Positions 35,295 to 44,070 of a stretch of 64,000 bases of DNA are shown here, piece by piece. A model generated the notes under the pieces. That model saw only the letters and a program-made list of their open reading frames with translations. It searched no databases and was not told the DNA's origin. This DNA is from Flavobacteriales bacterium UBA4466 (GTDB taxonomy: Bacteria; Bacteroidota; Bacteroidia; Flavobacteriales_D; Crocinitomicaceae), in assembly GCA_905182335.1 (NCBI GenBank), contig CAJJBE010000003.1:124001-188000 (forward strand), in the 5' to 3' direction. The position numbers and the translations under genes were made by a program. Position 1 is the stretch's first letter; each line of letters begins with the position of its first letter.

Positions 35295-36185
35295 TTGAAA
35301 AAAGAAAATCTTAAATATTATTCTTATCCATTAAGGCACAGATTAATTAGCTGTGTAAGGGATATAGATGTAAAAGGTTTTCGTAAACTATCTTTACTTC
35401 TTCCCCAATGGCTTTTACCGAATTCTAAAACTATTAACGAATCGATTATTAAAACCATTCATGGCATTCATCTGATCATAAACCCTTCGGTAGATAATGG
35501 GGTAGAATTAAGTTTGTTTGAAACGGGTACCTATGAAAAGGGAACTCTCTGTTTTATAGAAAAGAGCTTAAGTTCAAATGGTATTTTTATTGATGTTGGA
35601 GCAAATATTGGGCTAATGTCAGTATTTACAGCTTCAAAGTTTCCAACTGCTAAAGTAATTAGCTTTGAGGCGCATCCAAATACGTTTCAATTACTTCAGC
35701 GCAACATCAGATTAAATAAACTAGATAATATCCAAGTGATACATAATGCACTTGGGAATTTAACTGGTTCTGTTCAGATCTTCGATAATTGGCATGTGAA
35801 TAGAGGTGGGGCTTCCACAGTTGTTAAAGGGGAGGAGTCAAATAGTTTTAATGTTGAACAGGTCCGAATGGATGATGCTCTCAATAATGTTTCACCTGAA
35901 ATGATTAAAATTGATGTGGAAGGGGCAGAACTCGATGTTATTAAAGGTGCAGAGCAACTTATAAAAGATAATCTACCAATCCTTATTATAGAGGTTTCTG
36001 ACTTAAGAGAAACAACGAAAAGTGAATCAGAGGCCATTGTAGATTACATTAAGTCATTGGGGAATTATAAAATATTTAAGCTTAAAGGTGGGAAAGAGCG
36101 AAAATCTGCGCTTATTGAAGTTTTAGATCATCAAGGATTACCCAAACACGACAACATTATTTGTATCGCAGAGAAGGTTTTGTAA
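35295..36185 (+). CDS. FkbM-family SAM-dependent methyltransferase
   Basis: 296 residues. The methyltransferase core is recognised by GIFIDVGANIGLMSVF (SAM-binding, about 95-110), VISFEAHPNTFQLLQRN and MIKIDVEGAELDVIKGAE. FkbM-type enzymes O-methylate sugars or small molecules, and in bacteria are often linked with surface polysaccharides. Substrate unknown. The only plausible start is a TTG immediately after the ABC-F stop, so it is expressed from the ABC-F message; there is no in-frame ATG near the N-terminus. Confidence 0.85.
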   Translation: MKKENLKYYSYPLRHRLISCVRDIDVKGFRKLSLLLPQWLLPNSKTINESIIKTIHGIHLIINPSVDNGVELSLFETGTYEKGTLCFIEKSLSSNGIFIDVGANIGLMSVFTASKFPTAKVISFEAHPNTFQLLQRNIRLNKLDNIQVIHNALGNLTGSVQIFDNWHVNRGGASTVVKGEESNSFNVEQVRMDDALNNVSPEMIKIDVEGAELDVIKGAEQLIKDNLPILIIEVSDLRETTKSESEAIVDYIKSLGNYKIFKLKGGKERKSALIEVLDHQGLPKHDNIICIAEKVL

Positions 36186-36206
36186 CTTTACGTAAAATAG
36201 ACATTG

Positions 36207-37922
36207 ATGACTCAATTTACCTTCAATGTTGAGAATCCTTCTCAACAATTTATCCAAATTTCAGTACAGTTTAACACACCAAACGCAGAGACTTTTGTTC
36301 AGCTTCCTACTTGGAGGCCTGGACGTTATGAATTAGCTGATTTTGCGAAGTTCGTACGAAACTTTACAGTTATTGATCTTAATGGAAAAAAACTTGATTT
36401 TATTAAAGTAACGAAAGATCGATGGAAAGTAGATTCAGCATCAGCCGATGAGATTATTGTTAATTACAGTTTTTATGCAGATACAATTAATGCTGGGTCA
36501 TCATTCTTAGATGAGACACAATTGTATGTCAATCCTGTAAATTGTTGCGTGTTTACAGATGAAACTTATGAGGAAAAAGTCAATGTAAAGTTAAATATAC
36601 CTCCTCACTGGGATGTTGCAACTTCAATGTTGAGTAATGATAGTGGTTGGGAATGTGATAATATGGATGAATTATTAGATTCTCCGTTTATTGCTTCTAG
36701 CCAACTACAATGCAATACGTATATTTCAAACGATACCAAGTTTTTTGTTTGGTTTAATGGCGAGGTAAAACCAGACTGGGGTCGATTGATTCCAGATTTC
36801 AAGTCTTTTACAGATGCACAAATTAAGAAGTTTACTGAGTTTCCAGTAAAAGAGTATCATTTCTTAAATCAAATATTACCTTATAAGGCATACCATGGTG
36901 TTGAACACTGTAAATCAACAGTGATATCACTTGGTCCTTCATACGAAGTTTTCGGGAGTTTATATAAAGAATTGTTAGGAGTAAGCTCACATGAGTTATA
37001 TCACACGTGGAATGTAAAAGCAATTCGTCCAATAGAGATGTTTCCATACGACTTCATCAAAGAGAATTATTCAAGATTGGGATATATATATGAGGGTGTC
37101 ACAACCTATCAGGGCGATTTATTCTTGATGAAAAGTGGTGTGTTTAATGAACAAGAATACTTTAATGAGTTACAAGCGCAGTTTCAAAAACACTTCGACA
37201 ATCACGGTAGATTTAATTATTCGGTATCCGAATCGTCATTTGATACGTGGTTAGATGGGTATGTTCCTGGAGTGCCAAATCGTAAAGTGTCTATTTATAC
37301 TGAAGGGTGTCTATTGGCATTTGTAACAGATGTAAATATCAGACGTGCAACATTGAACAAATCTGGAATAGACGAATTAATGAAGCGCTTATATTTCAAC
37401 TATGCTTTACAAGGAGAAGGCGTTTCAGAAGAAGATTATAAAACTGTGATTGAAGATATTACAGGAGAGTCTCAAACGGATTTTTTTGATAACTTCATTA
37501 ATGGTTGTATGCCTTATGAGTCTATCATTACTAAATCATTAGAGTATTTAGGTTTAGAATTGGATCATCAACCTTCAACAAGCTATGCGGAAGGAAGGTT
37601 AGGGTTTAAAGTGATTAAGTATACCGATGGGTTTGTAGTGAACACAATGTATCCAGGCAGCCCAGCGGAAACAGGCGGGCTTTTTAAAGGAGATAAGATT
37701 ATTGCTGTTAATGGATTCGCATGCAATGGTGAATTGGATAAGTGGCTAAGTTATTTTGATGATACTACAAAAACAGTAACTGTTCTAAGGAATGGGGTTT
37801 ACAAAGAGATTTCCTTTCCAGAAGTGATGCGTAACTTCTATATGAAATACACCATTAGTAAGCTGAAAGACCCTGATAAAAATCAGTTTACTGCATTCGA
37901 AGCTTGGAAGAGTAATAGATAA
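36207..37922 (+). CDS. M61-family metallopeptidase with PDZ domain
   Basis: 571 residues from ATG 36207 (a TTG at 36204 is equally in frame). An N-terminal beta domain with PTWRPGRYELADFAKFVRNF, typical of M61 peptidases, precedes the zinc site HELYH (His262-Glu263-His266, in SSHELYHTWNVKAIRP) and the downstream YEGVTTYQGD with the likely third ligand Glu. A PDZ domain occupies ~445-540 (GLFKGDKIIAVNG). Family members are glycyl aminopeptidases. No signal peptide is visible, suggesting a cytoplasmic enzyme or a misjudged start. Confidence 0.9.
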   Translation: MTQFTFNVENPSQQFIQISVQFNTPNAETFVQLPTWRPGRYELADFAKFVRNFTVIDLNGKKLDFIKVTKDRWKVDSASADEIIVNYSFYADTINAGSSFLDETQLYVNPVNCCVFTDETYEEKVNVKLNIPPHWDVATSMLSNDSGWECDNMDELLDSPFIASSQLQCNTYISNDTKFFVWFNGEVKPDWGRLIPDFKSFTDAQIKKFTEFPVKEYHFLNQILPYKAYHGVEHCKSTVISLGPSYEVFGSLYKELLGVSSHELYHTWNVKAIRPIEMFPYDFIKENYSRLGYIYEGVTTYQGDLFLMKSGVFNEQEYFNELQAQFQKHFDNHGRFNYSVSESSFDTWLDGYVPGVPNRKVSIYTEGCLLAFVTDVNIRRATLNKSGIDELMKRLYFNYALQGEGVSEEDYKTVIEDITGESQTDFFDNFINGCMPYESIITKSLEYLGLELDHQPSTSYAEGRLGFKVIKYTDGFVVNTMYPGSPAETGGLFKGDKIIAVNGFACNGELDKWLSYFDDTTKTVTVLRNGVYKEISFPEVMRNFYMKYTISKLKDPDKNQFTAFEAWKSNR

Positions 37923-37926
37923 GTTA

Positions 37927-37957
37927 AAACGTCGTTTCAATTGGAATGGCTTTTTTT
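37927..37957. terminator. Possible terminator between the convergent M61 and TonB-receptor genes
   Basis: GTCGTTTC pairs with GGAATGGC using several G-T pairs around AATT, followed by seven T on the plus strand. Weak stem. Confidence 0.45.
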
Positions 37958-37961
37958 GAAA

Positions 37962-40340
37962 CTAGAATTTATAACTCAACCCAAAACTTGGTAGAATTGG
38001 GAATTGGTATATTGTTTCGTTTGTAGCCCTATTTACATAGAAGATATTCTTTCTATCGTAAATGTTCGTAATACTACCTACAATTTCAAATTCTGATTCG
38101 TTTTTAAATAAGAACTTCTTCTTTATTGTTACATCTAGCCTATGATAAGTTGGTAATCTAGAAGAGTTGAAATCTCCAAGTAGAATCTCTGGGCTATCAC
38201 CATTTGTTGTTGTTGGATCAGTTGTGATTCCACCTGTGAACGGTTCGTTTTCATAGAATCCAGCAGTAGGTGTAAAGGGTAATCCAGAACCAAAGTTCCA
38301 ACGAATACTGACCTCTAATGTTTTCTTCTTTCCAAATAGATATGTACCTACAAGGTTTATATTGTGCCTTCTATCAAAAACGGGGAAGTAAGTAGTGTCT
38401 CCGTCCCAACGTGTAGAGTATCCATATGAATATACACCCCATAGGTACATTCGGTTACCTGTATACTTTAATAATAAGTCAGCTCCAAAAGATTCACCAT
38501 TCTCTAATATGAAATCTTTTTTGAATACATCTGGCTCTAGGACATGCTCTGCATCATCGGAATACTTTTTATTTTGATTGATATTACTCAATTGAGAGAA
38601 ATATTTGTAGTATCCTTCAATATTCACAGAAAGTTTATTTGTTAAGTCGTACTCCAATCCACCAATAGCATGCCATGCATATTGCAAACCGTTTTTAGGT
38701 TCTTTTTCATTTTGAAAAACTGTTACAAACGTTTCTTGAACATTTGTAGGTGCGGACAAAATACCGTTGAACAGATTAACGACATCTTTGTCTGATGAGG
38801 CAGAGGTGAAGTTTTGAGAGAATCTACCCCCAGAGACTTTAAATCTCAATTTTTCAGTAGCATTAAACTTAACTCTCAAACGAGGCTCAGGGGATACCGT
38901 TCCTAGTGAAGCATATAATTGAGTTCTGAAGCTAGGTTGAATAACAAAACGTGTAGAAACAAATCTATAACTGAAGTAAACGCCAATTTCTGTAGAGAAG
39001 TTCTCTGCCTCAATTTTTTGTTTGGCAGAATTGTATGTTTCAAATACAGTATTGAATCCTGATAAGTTAATTCCGTAGTTTAATTGTGATTCATTTTTCA
39101 AGAATAAAGAAAAGTCAAATCCTAAATCAAACCCTCCAATAGAACTGTATCTTGATGTTGAATCCGAAGAGCCAATAATCGGCTCATTAAATCTTGTTTG
39201 AAAATTAGATCCATTTATATGTCCTTTCACGAAAATTGGTGAACTAGATGGAACAAGTACAAAGTTTAATCCACCACCACTCTGATTCCATTTGATATCT
39301 GCTTGCGTATAATTTACACGATCTTTATTATGGAATCCAAAAACACTAAATTTTGAGCTTCCATTTCCTTTAAATGTCAACTTACCATATAGATCAGTAA
39401 AGTTGAATGGCATTCCTTTATTTAAAGTGTCATTTTCATTAATACGTGGGTAAAGCCTAGGAGAGCTATAGTCAATTAAACTTTGTTTCGCTGAGATTAC
39501 ATAGGATCCAATAGCATTTTTACCTTTTACTGTACCTAATGGGCCTTCTAATACAGCTTTAGCTATAAATGGAGAAGCCGACACCTTTCCTCCAAATTTT
39601 TTTTTATTACCATCTCTATATGTGATATCCATAATCGAAGAGATTCTTCCACCATACTCAGCATCGAAGCCTCCAGTAAAAATACTTGCATTTTGAACTA
39701 GTTCTGTTTCAAAAATTGAGAAGAATCCAATCGAGTGGAAAGGATTGTAAATTGTCATGCCATCCAATAAAATCTTATTTTGAATAGGTGTACCACCACG
39801 AACATAAATCTGTCCACCTTGATCTCCTGTTGTTATGACACCTGGAGTAACACCGAATGCGCTAACTATGTCATTTTCACCACCTACAGAAGGGATTCGC
39901 TCTAGTCCCTTCTGGTCTAAACGAATTTCAGAAATTAATACTTGCGTTGTTTTACGCTTAGAATCAGCACTTACAGACATTTCTTGAATATCAATTATTC
40001 CTTTTTGCTTCTCTAATTCAAAACTAACGACTACAATTTTTCTTGAAACAGTTAGATTAACAGATTTTGTTTGAGATATATACCTGTAAGCCTCAACCTT
40101 AAGAAGGTAACTTCCTTTATATAACTTACTAATTTGATAAAAACCATTAACATCAGTCACAGCTCCACCTGCAGTTGTACTATCCGTATTAAGTAATTTC
40201 ACTTTTTCGAATGGCATTGGTTCGCCATCCGATTGGTTTGTGAGAAACCCTCTAATCGTAAAGTCTTGTGAGCTCAAGCTTTGTGAGTAAGATGATTGGC
40301 TCATGGTGATAAGAGCAAGTAGGGGTAATAACAGTCTCAT
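37962..40340 (-). CDS. TonB-dependent outer-membrane receptor with carboxypeptidase-regulatory-like N-terminus
   Basis: 792 residues from the ATG that gives a clean signal peptide (MRLLLPLLALITMSQSSYSQ); a longer frame upstream is rejected because a -7 box lies inside it. Order: signal, a CarboxypepD_reg-like beta domain (~30-115, with GGAVTDVNGFYQISKLYKGSYLLKV shortened here), plug domain (IPSVGGENDIVSAFGVTPGV, GGQIYVRGGTPIQNKILLDGM), then a ~600-residue barrel ending in Phe (FGLSYKF). Energised uptake of an unknown ligand. No SusD partner is adjacent, so glycan uptake is not supported. Confidence 0.92.
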   Translation of the reverse strand: MRLLLPLLALITMSQSSYSQSLSSQDFTIRGFLTNQSDGEPMPFEKVKLLNTDSTTAGGAVTDVNGFYQISKLYKGSYLLKVEAYRYISQTKSVNLTVSRKIVVVSFELEKQKGIIDIQEMSVSADSKRKTTQVLISEIRLDQKGLERIPSVGGENDIVSAFGVTPGVITTGDQGGQIYVRGGTPIQNKILLDGMTIYNPFHSIGFFSIFETELVQNASIFTGGFDAEYGGRISSIMDITYRDGNKKKFGGKVSASPFIAKAVLEGPLGTVKGKNAIGSYVISAKQSLIDYSSPRLYPRINENDTLNKGMPFNFTDLYGKLTFKGNGSSKFSVFGFHNKDRVNYTQADIKWNQSGGGLNFVLVPSSSPIFVKGHINGSNFQTRFNEPIIGSSDSTSRYSSIGGFDLGFDFSLFLKNESQLNYGINLSGFNTVFETYNSAKQKIEAENFSTEIGVYFSYRFVSTRFVIQPSFRTQLYASLGTVSPEPRLRVKFNATEKLRFKVSGGRFSQNFTSASSDKDVVNLFNGILSAPTNVQETFVTVFQNEKEPKNGLQYAWHAIGGLEYDLTNKLSVNIEGYYKYFSQLSNINQNKKYSDDAEHVLEPDVFKKDFILENGESFGADLLLKYTGNRMYLWGVYSYGYSTRWDGDTTYFPVFDRRHNINLVGTYLFGKKKTLEVSIRWNFGSGLPFTPTAGFYENEPFTGGITTDPTTTNGDSPEILLGDFNSSRLPTYHRLDVTIKKKFLFKNESEFEIVGSITNIYDRKNIFYVNRATNETIYQFPILPSFGLSYKF

Positions 40341-40369
40341 AAATAGTCTAACTTGAGTATAACAAGCAT

Positions 40370-40377
40370 CGAAGATA
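40370..40377 (-). promoter_or_regulatory. -7 box variant (TATCTTCG) of the TonB-dependent receptor gene
   Basis: One mismatch to TAnnTTTG, 29 bases before the ATG at 40340. Confidence 0.42.
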
Positions 40378-40453
40378 CAACAAACACATTGAAAAATGTT
40401 CATTCAAGTGTGAAGAAGTGTAAATGTTGAATTTTATTTATTTTTCGGCCCTT

Positions 40454-41227
40454 TTATTTTTCAAATTTCTTTGCTTTCACCCAATATTTATCCATTAATT
40501 CAATATTAGCATCTTCAATTTTCAAATTATCTATATTAAGTAATTCTTCCATTTTAGTGAACCTTCCGATAAATTTCTTATTTGTTTTAGCTAAGGCATT
40601 TTCTGGATTAACACCTATGAAACGCGCATAATTAATTAAAGAAAATAAAACATCTCCAAATTCATCTTCAACACGCTCTATTGGAGCATCAGAATTTACT
40701 TCGTGAGCAAGTTCGGCCAGCTCTTCATTTACCTTCCCCCAAACATCATCTTTATGTTCCCATTCAAAACCAATGCCTTTAACTTTTTCTTGAATCCGTT
40801 GTGCTTTAACTAATGCGGGAAGTGAGTTAGGGACTCCGGATAAAACTGATTTCTTTCCTTCTTTCAGTTTTAGCTTCTCCCAATTTGCTTTCACTTCTTC
40901 TTCAGTGTCAGCTTTTACGTCACTGTAAATGTGTGGGTGTCGGTAGACGAGCTTGTCACATATTCCATTTAAGACGCTTGTTACATCAAATTTATTTTGC
41001 TCATCTCCAATTTTACAATAAAAAACCAGATGTAAAAAAAGATCTCCAATTTCTCCTTTCAGTTCTTTTGTGTCATTATCAATAATTGCATCTGCAAGTT
41101 CATATGTTTCCTCAATCGTTAAATGACGCAAAGATTCAAATGTTTGTTTTTTATCCCATGGACATTTTTCACGTAAATCATCCATGATATCTAATAAGCG
41201 TTTAAATGCTTTTAGGCGTTGTTCCAT
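40454..41227 (-). CDS. mazG: Nucleoside triphosphate pyrophosphohydrolase MazG
   Basis: 257 residues with two tandem MazG domains (about 1-115 and 130-245). CPWDKKQTFESLRHLTIEETYELADAI (shortened here) has the EExxE metal-binding pattern, and the second domain carries WEHKDDVWGKVNEELAEL and EFGDVLFSLINYAR. The enzyme cleaves NTPs to NMP and PPi, including damaged nucleotides and possibly limiting ppGpp. Start placed at ATG 41227 because an upstream in-frame TTG belongs to the -7 box. Confidence 0.94.
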   Translation of the reverse strand: MEQRLKAFKRLLDIMDDLREKCPWDKKQTFESLRHLTIEETYELADAIIDNDTKELKGEIGDLFLHLVFYCKIGDEQNKFDVTSVLNGICDKLVYRHPHIYSDVKADTEEEVKANWEKLKLKEGKKSVLSGVPNSLPALVKAQRIQEKVKGIGFEWEHKDDVWGKVNEELAELAHEVNSDAPIERVEDEFGDVLFSLINYARFIGVNPENALAKTNKKFIGRFTKMEELLNIDNLKIEDANIELMDKYWVKAKKFEK

Positions 41228-41242
41228 TCTTTTGTTTTTTCT

Positions 41243-41250
41243 CAAAAATA
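41243..41250 (-). promoter_or_regulatory. -7 box (TATTTTTG) of mazG
   Basis: Exact TAnnTTTG match on the minus strand, 15 bases before the mazG ATG and 29 bases from the divergent box. Confidence 0.52.
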
Positions 41251-41279
41251 ATATTTATACAGTCTTAAGTCTGTTTTAT

Positions 41280-41287
41280 TATTTTTG
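41280..41287 (+). promoter_or_regulatory. -7 box (TATTTTTG) of the PagL-like gene
   Basis: Exact TAnnTTTG match 5 bases before a GTG start at 41293. Divergent from the mazG promoter. Confidence 0.55.
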
Positions 41288-41292
41288 TCTTT

Positions 41293-42360
41293 GTGAGAAA
41301 ATTTATTTTAATTTTAATATTATTATTGTCTCAGTCATTATTCGCTCAAAAAGTAGGGGATATTTGGATTGAGGGTCGCGTAAAAGTCGGTTTTTTAGCC
41401 GCGCATAGAACTATTATGGGACACCTCGCAAATGAGCATGCGTTTGCTGGGGAATTAAGCTATGCAATTCAACCTAAAGGAAGAAGGTCTTGGCAAAGTG
41501 CTTACCGTTATCCTGTTTATGGAGTTGCTGCATTTTTTGGGAGTGTTGGCAATAGCGATCTGCTAGGTAATTATTTCGGAATTTTTGGTTTTATTAATTT
41601 AAATCTTGTAAAACGAAAACATTATACACTTTCTAGTAAAATGGGTTGTGGATTGGCTTATTCAAATAAGTATTACGATTCAGAAGAGAATATATTAAAT
41701 GTTGGCGTGAGTACACCGGTTAACGCCCTTGTAACAATAGCATTGGAGAATCGTTTTGTTTTTGGTCGTCATTCTATAAATGCTTCCTTGGATGCAACTC
41801 ATTTTTCGAATGGCGCATTTAAATTACCCAATTCAGGATTGAATTTACCTTTTATTAGCGTGGGATATGGATACAAGGTGAAAGAGTCTGCAGATACGTC
41901 CTTCAACCACTCTGACTTCCAAAAGAAATGGGAGTTTGGTGCTATAGGATTTGTTTCAATAAAAGAAGTATATCCAACTGGAGGTAGGCGTTACCCTGTA
42001 TTTGGATTGAACCTGGTTAGTAGAAAGTATTTTGGTCCGAGATCAGGAGTTGAATTGACGTTAGATATAATTTCCAAGCAAGCAATCTTTGGCTATAAAC
42101 CTAAAATTCCTAAAACGCAATTAGGTATTATTCAAATGGGTATTTTTGTTGGGTATTTATTGCCAATGAATCATTTTCATTTAATTACAGGAATGGGCGT
42201 TTACCTTCGTGATAAATATCAGCCAGAAGATGCTTTATATCATAGAGTTGGTATGAGATATGTGTTTGATAATGGTATTAATTTAAATTTAGTTTTAAAA
42301 TCACATTGGGCAAGAGCAGATTACGTAGAATATGGTATAGGATATACATTTAAAAGATGA
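41293..42360 (+). CDS. Acyloxyacyl hydrolase / PagL-like outer-membrane protein
   Basis: 355 residues with a signal peptide (MRKFILILILLLSQSLFAQ) and an amphipathic beta-strand pattern. LDATHFSNGAFKLPNSGLNL (His170, Ser172) followed by PFISVGYGYKV corresponds to the PagL active-site region, which removes the 3-O acyl chain from lipid A at the outer membrane. PagL uses a Glu about 14 residues after the His; here Asn occupies that place and no nearby Glu is seen. It is longer than PagL (~150), with a second barrel-like half. GTG start just after the -7 box. Coupled to the next gene by a 4-bp overlap. Confidence 0.72.
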   Translation: MRKFILILILLLSQSLFAQKVGDIWIEGRVKVGFLAAHRTIMGHLANEHAFAGELSYAIQPKGRRSWQSAYRYPVYGVAAFFGSVGNSDLLGNYFGIFGFINLNLVKRKHYTLSSKMGCGLAYSNKYYDSEENILNVGVSTPVNALVTIALENRFVFGRHSINASLDATHFSNGAFKLPNSGLNLPFISVGYGYKVKESADTSFNHSDFQKKWEFGAIGFVSIKEVYPTGGRRYPVFGLNLVSRKYFGPRSGVELTLDIISKQAIFGYKPKIPKTQLGIIQMGIFVGYLLPMNHFHLITGMGVYLRDKYQPEDALYHRVGMRYVFDNGINLNLVLKSHWARADYVEYGIGYTFKR

Positions 42361-43094
42361 GATTAATTATATTTTTTATTGGAACTTTAATGTTATTTGG
42401 TTGTAAAAAATCAGAGGACAGAAACTGCTTTAAATCAACGGGAGCTATGTCTGTTAAAGAAATTGAACTAGGAGAGTTTAGCCGATTATATATGGGTCCA
42501 CATCTAAAGTATGTTTTGATTCAGTCAGATGAAAATAAGTTGAGAATTGTAGGCGGAAAAAATGTAATTAATTTTGTTGAGCCAATAATAGAGGGAGATA
42601 TATTAAATATTAATAATATTAATAAATGTAATTTCTTACGCTCATATGGTAAGGTAATTACAGTGTATATTTATTTTAAGAGTTTATACAATATTACATT
42701 TGAAGGTACCGAAGAGGTGACTTGTGATAATGTATTAAATTTAGAAGATGTTTTTTTGACTATTAGGGATGGAGCAGGGGAGTTTAATTTATCCATAAAT
42801 GCGAATTCTTTGCAAACGATTGTTACTCACGGTTGGGGAAATTTCAACTTGGATGGTAATGTGAATTATCTAAGACTTGAAGTGAAAAGCAATGGATTTT
42901 GCAATACGAATGGATTAGCTGTTAATGATTCTATTTTAGTTATATCTAAAACTGTTGAAACTGTTAAGATTAATACAGACGATTGTTTTTTACGGGCAGA
43001 AACAGGTAGTGCTGGTGATATTTGGTACATTGGCACACCAACATCAATCGTTTACCATAACAACGGATCAGGGTCACTTTTAGATAAAAATTAG
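42357..43094 (+). CDS. DUF2807 (head GIN domain-like) lipoprotein
   Basis: 245 residues. Signal peptide with lipobox (MLFGCKKSE, lipidated Cys16), then a right-handed beta-helix-like domain of DUF2807 type: FSRLYMGPHLKYVLIQSDEN, later repeating short strands such as VTHGWGNFNLDGNVNYLRL. This domain is widespread in secreted Bacteroidota proteins with unknown function, perhaps adhesive. Overlaps the PagL-like gene by 4 bp, so the two are coexpressed at the cell envelope. Confidence 0.82.
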   Translation: MRLIIFFIGTLMLFGCKKSEDRNCFKSTGAMSVKEIELGEFSRLYMGPHLKYVLIQSDENKLRIVGGKNVINFVEPIIEGDILNINNINKCNFLRSYGKVITVYIYFKSLYNITFEGTEEVTCDNVLNLEDVFLTIRDGAGEFNLSINANSLQTIVTHGWGNFNLDGNVNYLRLEVKSNGFCNTNGLAVNDSILVISKTVETVKINTDDCFLRAETGSAGDIWYIGTPTSIVYHNNGSGSLLDKN

Positions 43095-43115
43095 TAAATT
43101 TGTGAAAACGGTTGT

Positions 43116-43316
43116 ATGATTGTAATATTTCTCTCTATTGGTTTGTTAGCATTATCTTTCGCAGGGATTGCAATTAAGATTTGGGCGAAAAAAGGTGGAG
43201 AGTTCGCTGGAACTTGTGCCAGCAATAATCCAATGCTTCAAGAGAAAGGAGCTAATTGTGGCCTATGTGGAGCAAAACCACAAGAACAATGTCTTAACGA
43301 TGAAAAAGAAGCTTAA
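43116..43316 (+). CDS. Small membrane protein with a Cys-rich soluble tail
   Basis: 66 residues: one transmembrane helix (about 2-24) and a tail with four cysteines, GTCASNN, then ANCGLCGAKPQEQC. The CxxC followed by a further Cys could bind a metal or be redox active. Similar short proteins occur in many Bacteroidota under names like 'membrane or secreted protein'; function unknown. 21 bp after the DUF2807 gene. The stop overlaps the convergent ACT-like gene by 4 bp. Confidence 0.68.
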   Translation: MIVIFLSIGLLALSFAGIAIKIWAKKGGEFAGTCASNNPMLQEKGANCGLCGAKPQEQCLNDEKEA

Positions 43317-43975
43317 ATACTTCTTTTCAATTGCATTAATATTTTGAAAGCATCATCGATGTCGTTTGAATTTACTATTCCCGTAAATTCATTCGCTGTC
43401 GAAACTACTTGTTCAATATTTAGACCTTCCCAAGCAAGATGCTTCATGATGTAATAATATACACCGTATGTTTCAGTATTTGTTTCAGGTAGCTTAACTG
43501 TAATTGAAGATAAGTCAGTTGTATGTGCCTTGATTCTTTCTGTAGAAAATATACGCTTCATTTCTCTCGTATACTTAGCATTCATGATATATGTAGTTTC
43601 TGTAATTCCTTTGCAAAGGGTAAAGAAACTGTCTTTGTCATTTCTAATATATTGAATCAATTTACTTTGGCAATCGCATAGTGATTCTGAATTCTCATAT
43701 GTGAAATCAACAAGATCACTTTTTACCAGAAAGTCACTAATACCACCAATAACCTTTTTAATTTTAACATCTAAACGGTGATAAACACCAGGAGTCATAC
43801 GCTTGATCGCCATAACGATTGCGCCTTCTTTTATTTCTTTACCTGTTCTTTTTTCAACTTCCGGTTTAATCTTTCGAGCGAGTGCTGAAATATTGATTAA
43901 ATTTTCTGTCATAGCCTCTCTAACGAAAGGACTGCGGTTAATAATTTCTTCTGTAACTTTACTTATAGAGCTCAT
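43313..43975 (-). CDS. Protein of unknown function with a C-terminal ACT-like domain
   Basis: 220 residues, soluble. The N-terminal 70 residues look like a small winged-helix-like or helical domain (ISALARKIKPEVEKRTGKEI, then GAIVMAIKRM). The C-terminal ~75 residues have the pattern of an ACT domain (SITVKLPETNTETYGVYYYI, then HLAWEGLNIEQVVSTANEFT and DIDDAFKILMQL), as at the end of aspartate kinases. It could be an amino-acid-sensing regulator, but no DNA-binding motif is clear. Its mRNA end overlaps the convergent small membrane gene. Confidence 0.66.
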   Translation of the reverse strand: MSSISKVTEEIINRSPFVREAMTENLINISALARKIKPEVEKRTGKEIKEGAIVMAIKRMTPGVYHRLDVKIKKVIGGISDFLVKSDLVDFTYENSESLCDCQSKLIQYIRNDKDSFFTLCKGITETTYIMNAKYTREMKRIFSTERIKAHTTDLSSITVKLPETNTETYGVYYYIMKHLAWEGLNIEQVVSTANEFTGIVNSNDIDDAFKILMQLKRSI

Positions 43976-44019
43976 AATCTTATTATTATGAATGCAATCT
44001 AATTAAATTATTTGATTTT

Positions 44020-44070
44020 AAATAAATATTTAACATTTATGAAATAATTTAACAATTCATAAAATAATTA
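44020..44070. repeat. AT-rich imperfect inverted repeat before the ACT-like gene
   Basis: TTTATGAAATAATT and an inverted counterpart AATTCATAAA face each other in the 81-bp gap and into the cmk stop region. It may be a weak terminator for cmk or simply AT-rich sequence; no GC in the stem. Confidence 0.25.

Noticed and set aside
40341-40403. 21-codon extension of the TonB-dependent receptor
   Set aside because: It contains the TATCTTCG box and ruins the signal peptide that the ATG at 40340 provides.
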